Assembly: GCA_903813345.2 (NCBI GenBank)
Contig: CAIIXF020000010.1
Location: forward strand, 27,986,425-28,050,424
Reading direction: 5' to 3'
Length of the DNA: 64,000 bases
Origin: Owenia fusiformis
Taxonomy: Eukaryota; Annelida; Polychaeta; Sabellida; Oweniidae
The notes under the pieces are model-generated. The model did no database searches and was not told the DNA's origin. It saw nothing but the letters and a program-made list of their open reading frames with translations. The position numbers were made by a program, and so were the translations under genes. This document shows, piece by piece, positions 63,082-64,000 of the stretch. The first letter of the stretch is position 1. Every line of letters begins with the position of its first letter.

Positions 63082-64000
63082 CTAGGGCAACTTATATAGA
63101 ATGTCATTTACCTTTTATAAGATAACTTACCCTTACACAGGTTGCATTTCACAAGTCCAAATGCACCTGTTGAATTGAGCACTTTTGATATAAATCAAAA
63201 TCTAGAATTGTCATTATTAAAATGAGAGTGATGTATTAATAGATGATTCACTTGTGATTATGTGTATATCAGATTCATTTTAGTTTTTTACCACCTCCAG
63301 AGGGTACAGGGTGTTCCAAAAGTAACAGGACTGGTGCTGGTATTTTTTTAAATATACACCAATTGTCTTCAAAATTGTACATAATGTACCTTCATGTTTT
63401 GTAACTAAAATTGCCGAATTACATAATTTTTGTAGAAACTGATTTAGAAATCGGCCGATGACTACTCATCGGCCGGCGCCCGGCGCATATGTAGCCTAGG
63501 CATTAGAGAGAGACCGAGGTGGGAGATATCCCCCCCCCCTCTACACCAAACTTGTTCTCACTACGTTTTCGAAAATTGCCTGAAAGGCCTCCTCACACAT
63601 TATTAAGGAAAACATATCTACACATTTTGCGCATTTAACCATTTGATAACATATTGTGGATCTTATCTTAATTTGTTAATGTGAATTCGCACCTCCATTT
63701 GCATGGAAGACTTGTATGTGTTGCTACTTGCATGTAGCTACAAGTATTTAATTTCATTAGATGATAAACTTCTCAATATAAGAAATTACCCTCATAAGAC
63801 ATTGTTGCAAGGTGTGTTGCAATGAATGTGACATCCCACATTCTCAGGCCCGCGTTATGTATTCTCGAAGAAAGCCATCATGATAAACCATGACATCTCA
63901 TTTCTTCTCAGCCCTGAGATATTCAGGTGAAACAGAAAGATGCTTAATATTTTCTTGATTTATGAATTTCATGAACAAATATTCATGAACAAAATAATCC
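63082..64000. other. Repeat fragments, no gene seen
   Basis: Contains a mariner-like terminus at 63307-63335 (tacagggtgttccaaaagta), a decayed CGGCCGGGCGCC-family end near 63450-63500, a c-run near 63527, and a ~45-bp sequence near 63887-63925 shared with 14240-14285. Confidence 0.5.

Noticed and set aside
1-64000. tRNA, rRNA, snRNA genes and retroviral or LTR elements
   Set aside because: I looked for typical tRNA arms, reverse transcriptase motifs and direct terminal repeats and saw none I could support. A covariance-model or profile scan was not possible.

Overview
This window is animal nuclear DNA. It is AT-rich, and every confident gene is split by GT-AG introns of roughly 100 bp to 2.4 kb. 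The gene content is two SLC5A7-like choline transporters, an astacin-ShKT-trypsin secreted protease, an IgLON/lachesin-like Ig protein, a Mab-21/cGAS-like protein and a C2H2 zinc-finger exon array. Together with very many short inverted-repeat DNA transposons, this suggests a marine invertebrate, perhaps a lophotrochozoan or an invertebrate deuterostome. I cannot place it further. I saw no prokaryotic, rRNA, tRNA, CRISPR or retroviral sequence.

Layout. 1975-7069 (minus): a three-exon gene for a ~1520-residue protein I do not recognise, with a Q/N-rich N-terminus, a Ser/Thr/acidic middle and a compact C-terminal domain. 7.1-17.5 kb: no convincing gene, many MITE remnants. 17.5-21.1 kb (minus): five tandemly duplicated, mostly phase-0 exons, each encoding a C2H2 plus a C2HC finger, interrupted by a 1.15-kb long-TIR transposon. 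23.44-24.65 kb (plus): a one-exon Mab-21 protein whose catalytic acids are mostly lost. 25.4-30.5 kb (plus): a nine-exon, three-Ig, single-pass membrane protein. 32.2-38.7 kb (plus): choline-transporter-like gene 1. 45.2-51.1 kb (plus): ten-exon astacin-ShKT-trypsin gene. 52.5-61.2 kb (plus): choline-transporter-like gene 2.

The two transporter genes have the same nine-exon structure. Intron phases match throughout, the first seven coding exons are identical in length, and the eighth differs by one codon. They are therefore a tandem duplication, with the protease gene lying between them. Both have replaced residues that line the choline cage in vertebrate CHT1, so a changed substrate is plausible.

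The most unusual signal is in the first intron of the Ig gene. About twenty degenerate ~40-50 bp units each resemble the 3' splice site plus the first ~30 bases of the next exon, and some units still encode nearly the same peptide. Other points of interest are an astacin lacking the Met-turn tyrosine, a trypsin domain with Tyr at the activation P1 position, large foldback elements, and inverted-repeat elements placed immediately upstream of transporter splice acceptors. All calls come from reading the sequence and from remembered family features. No database search was run.
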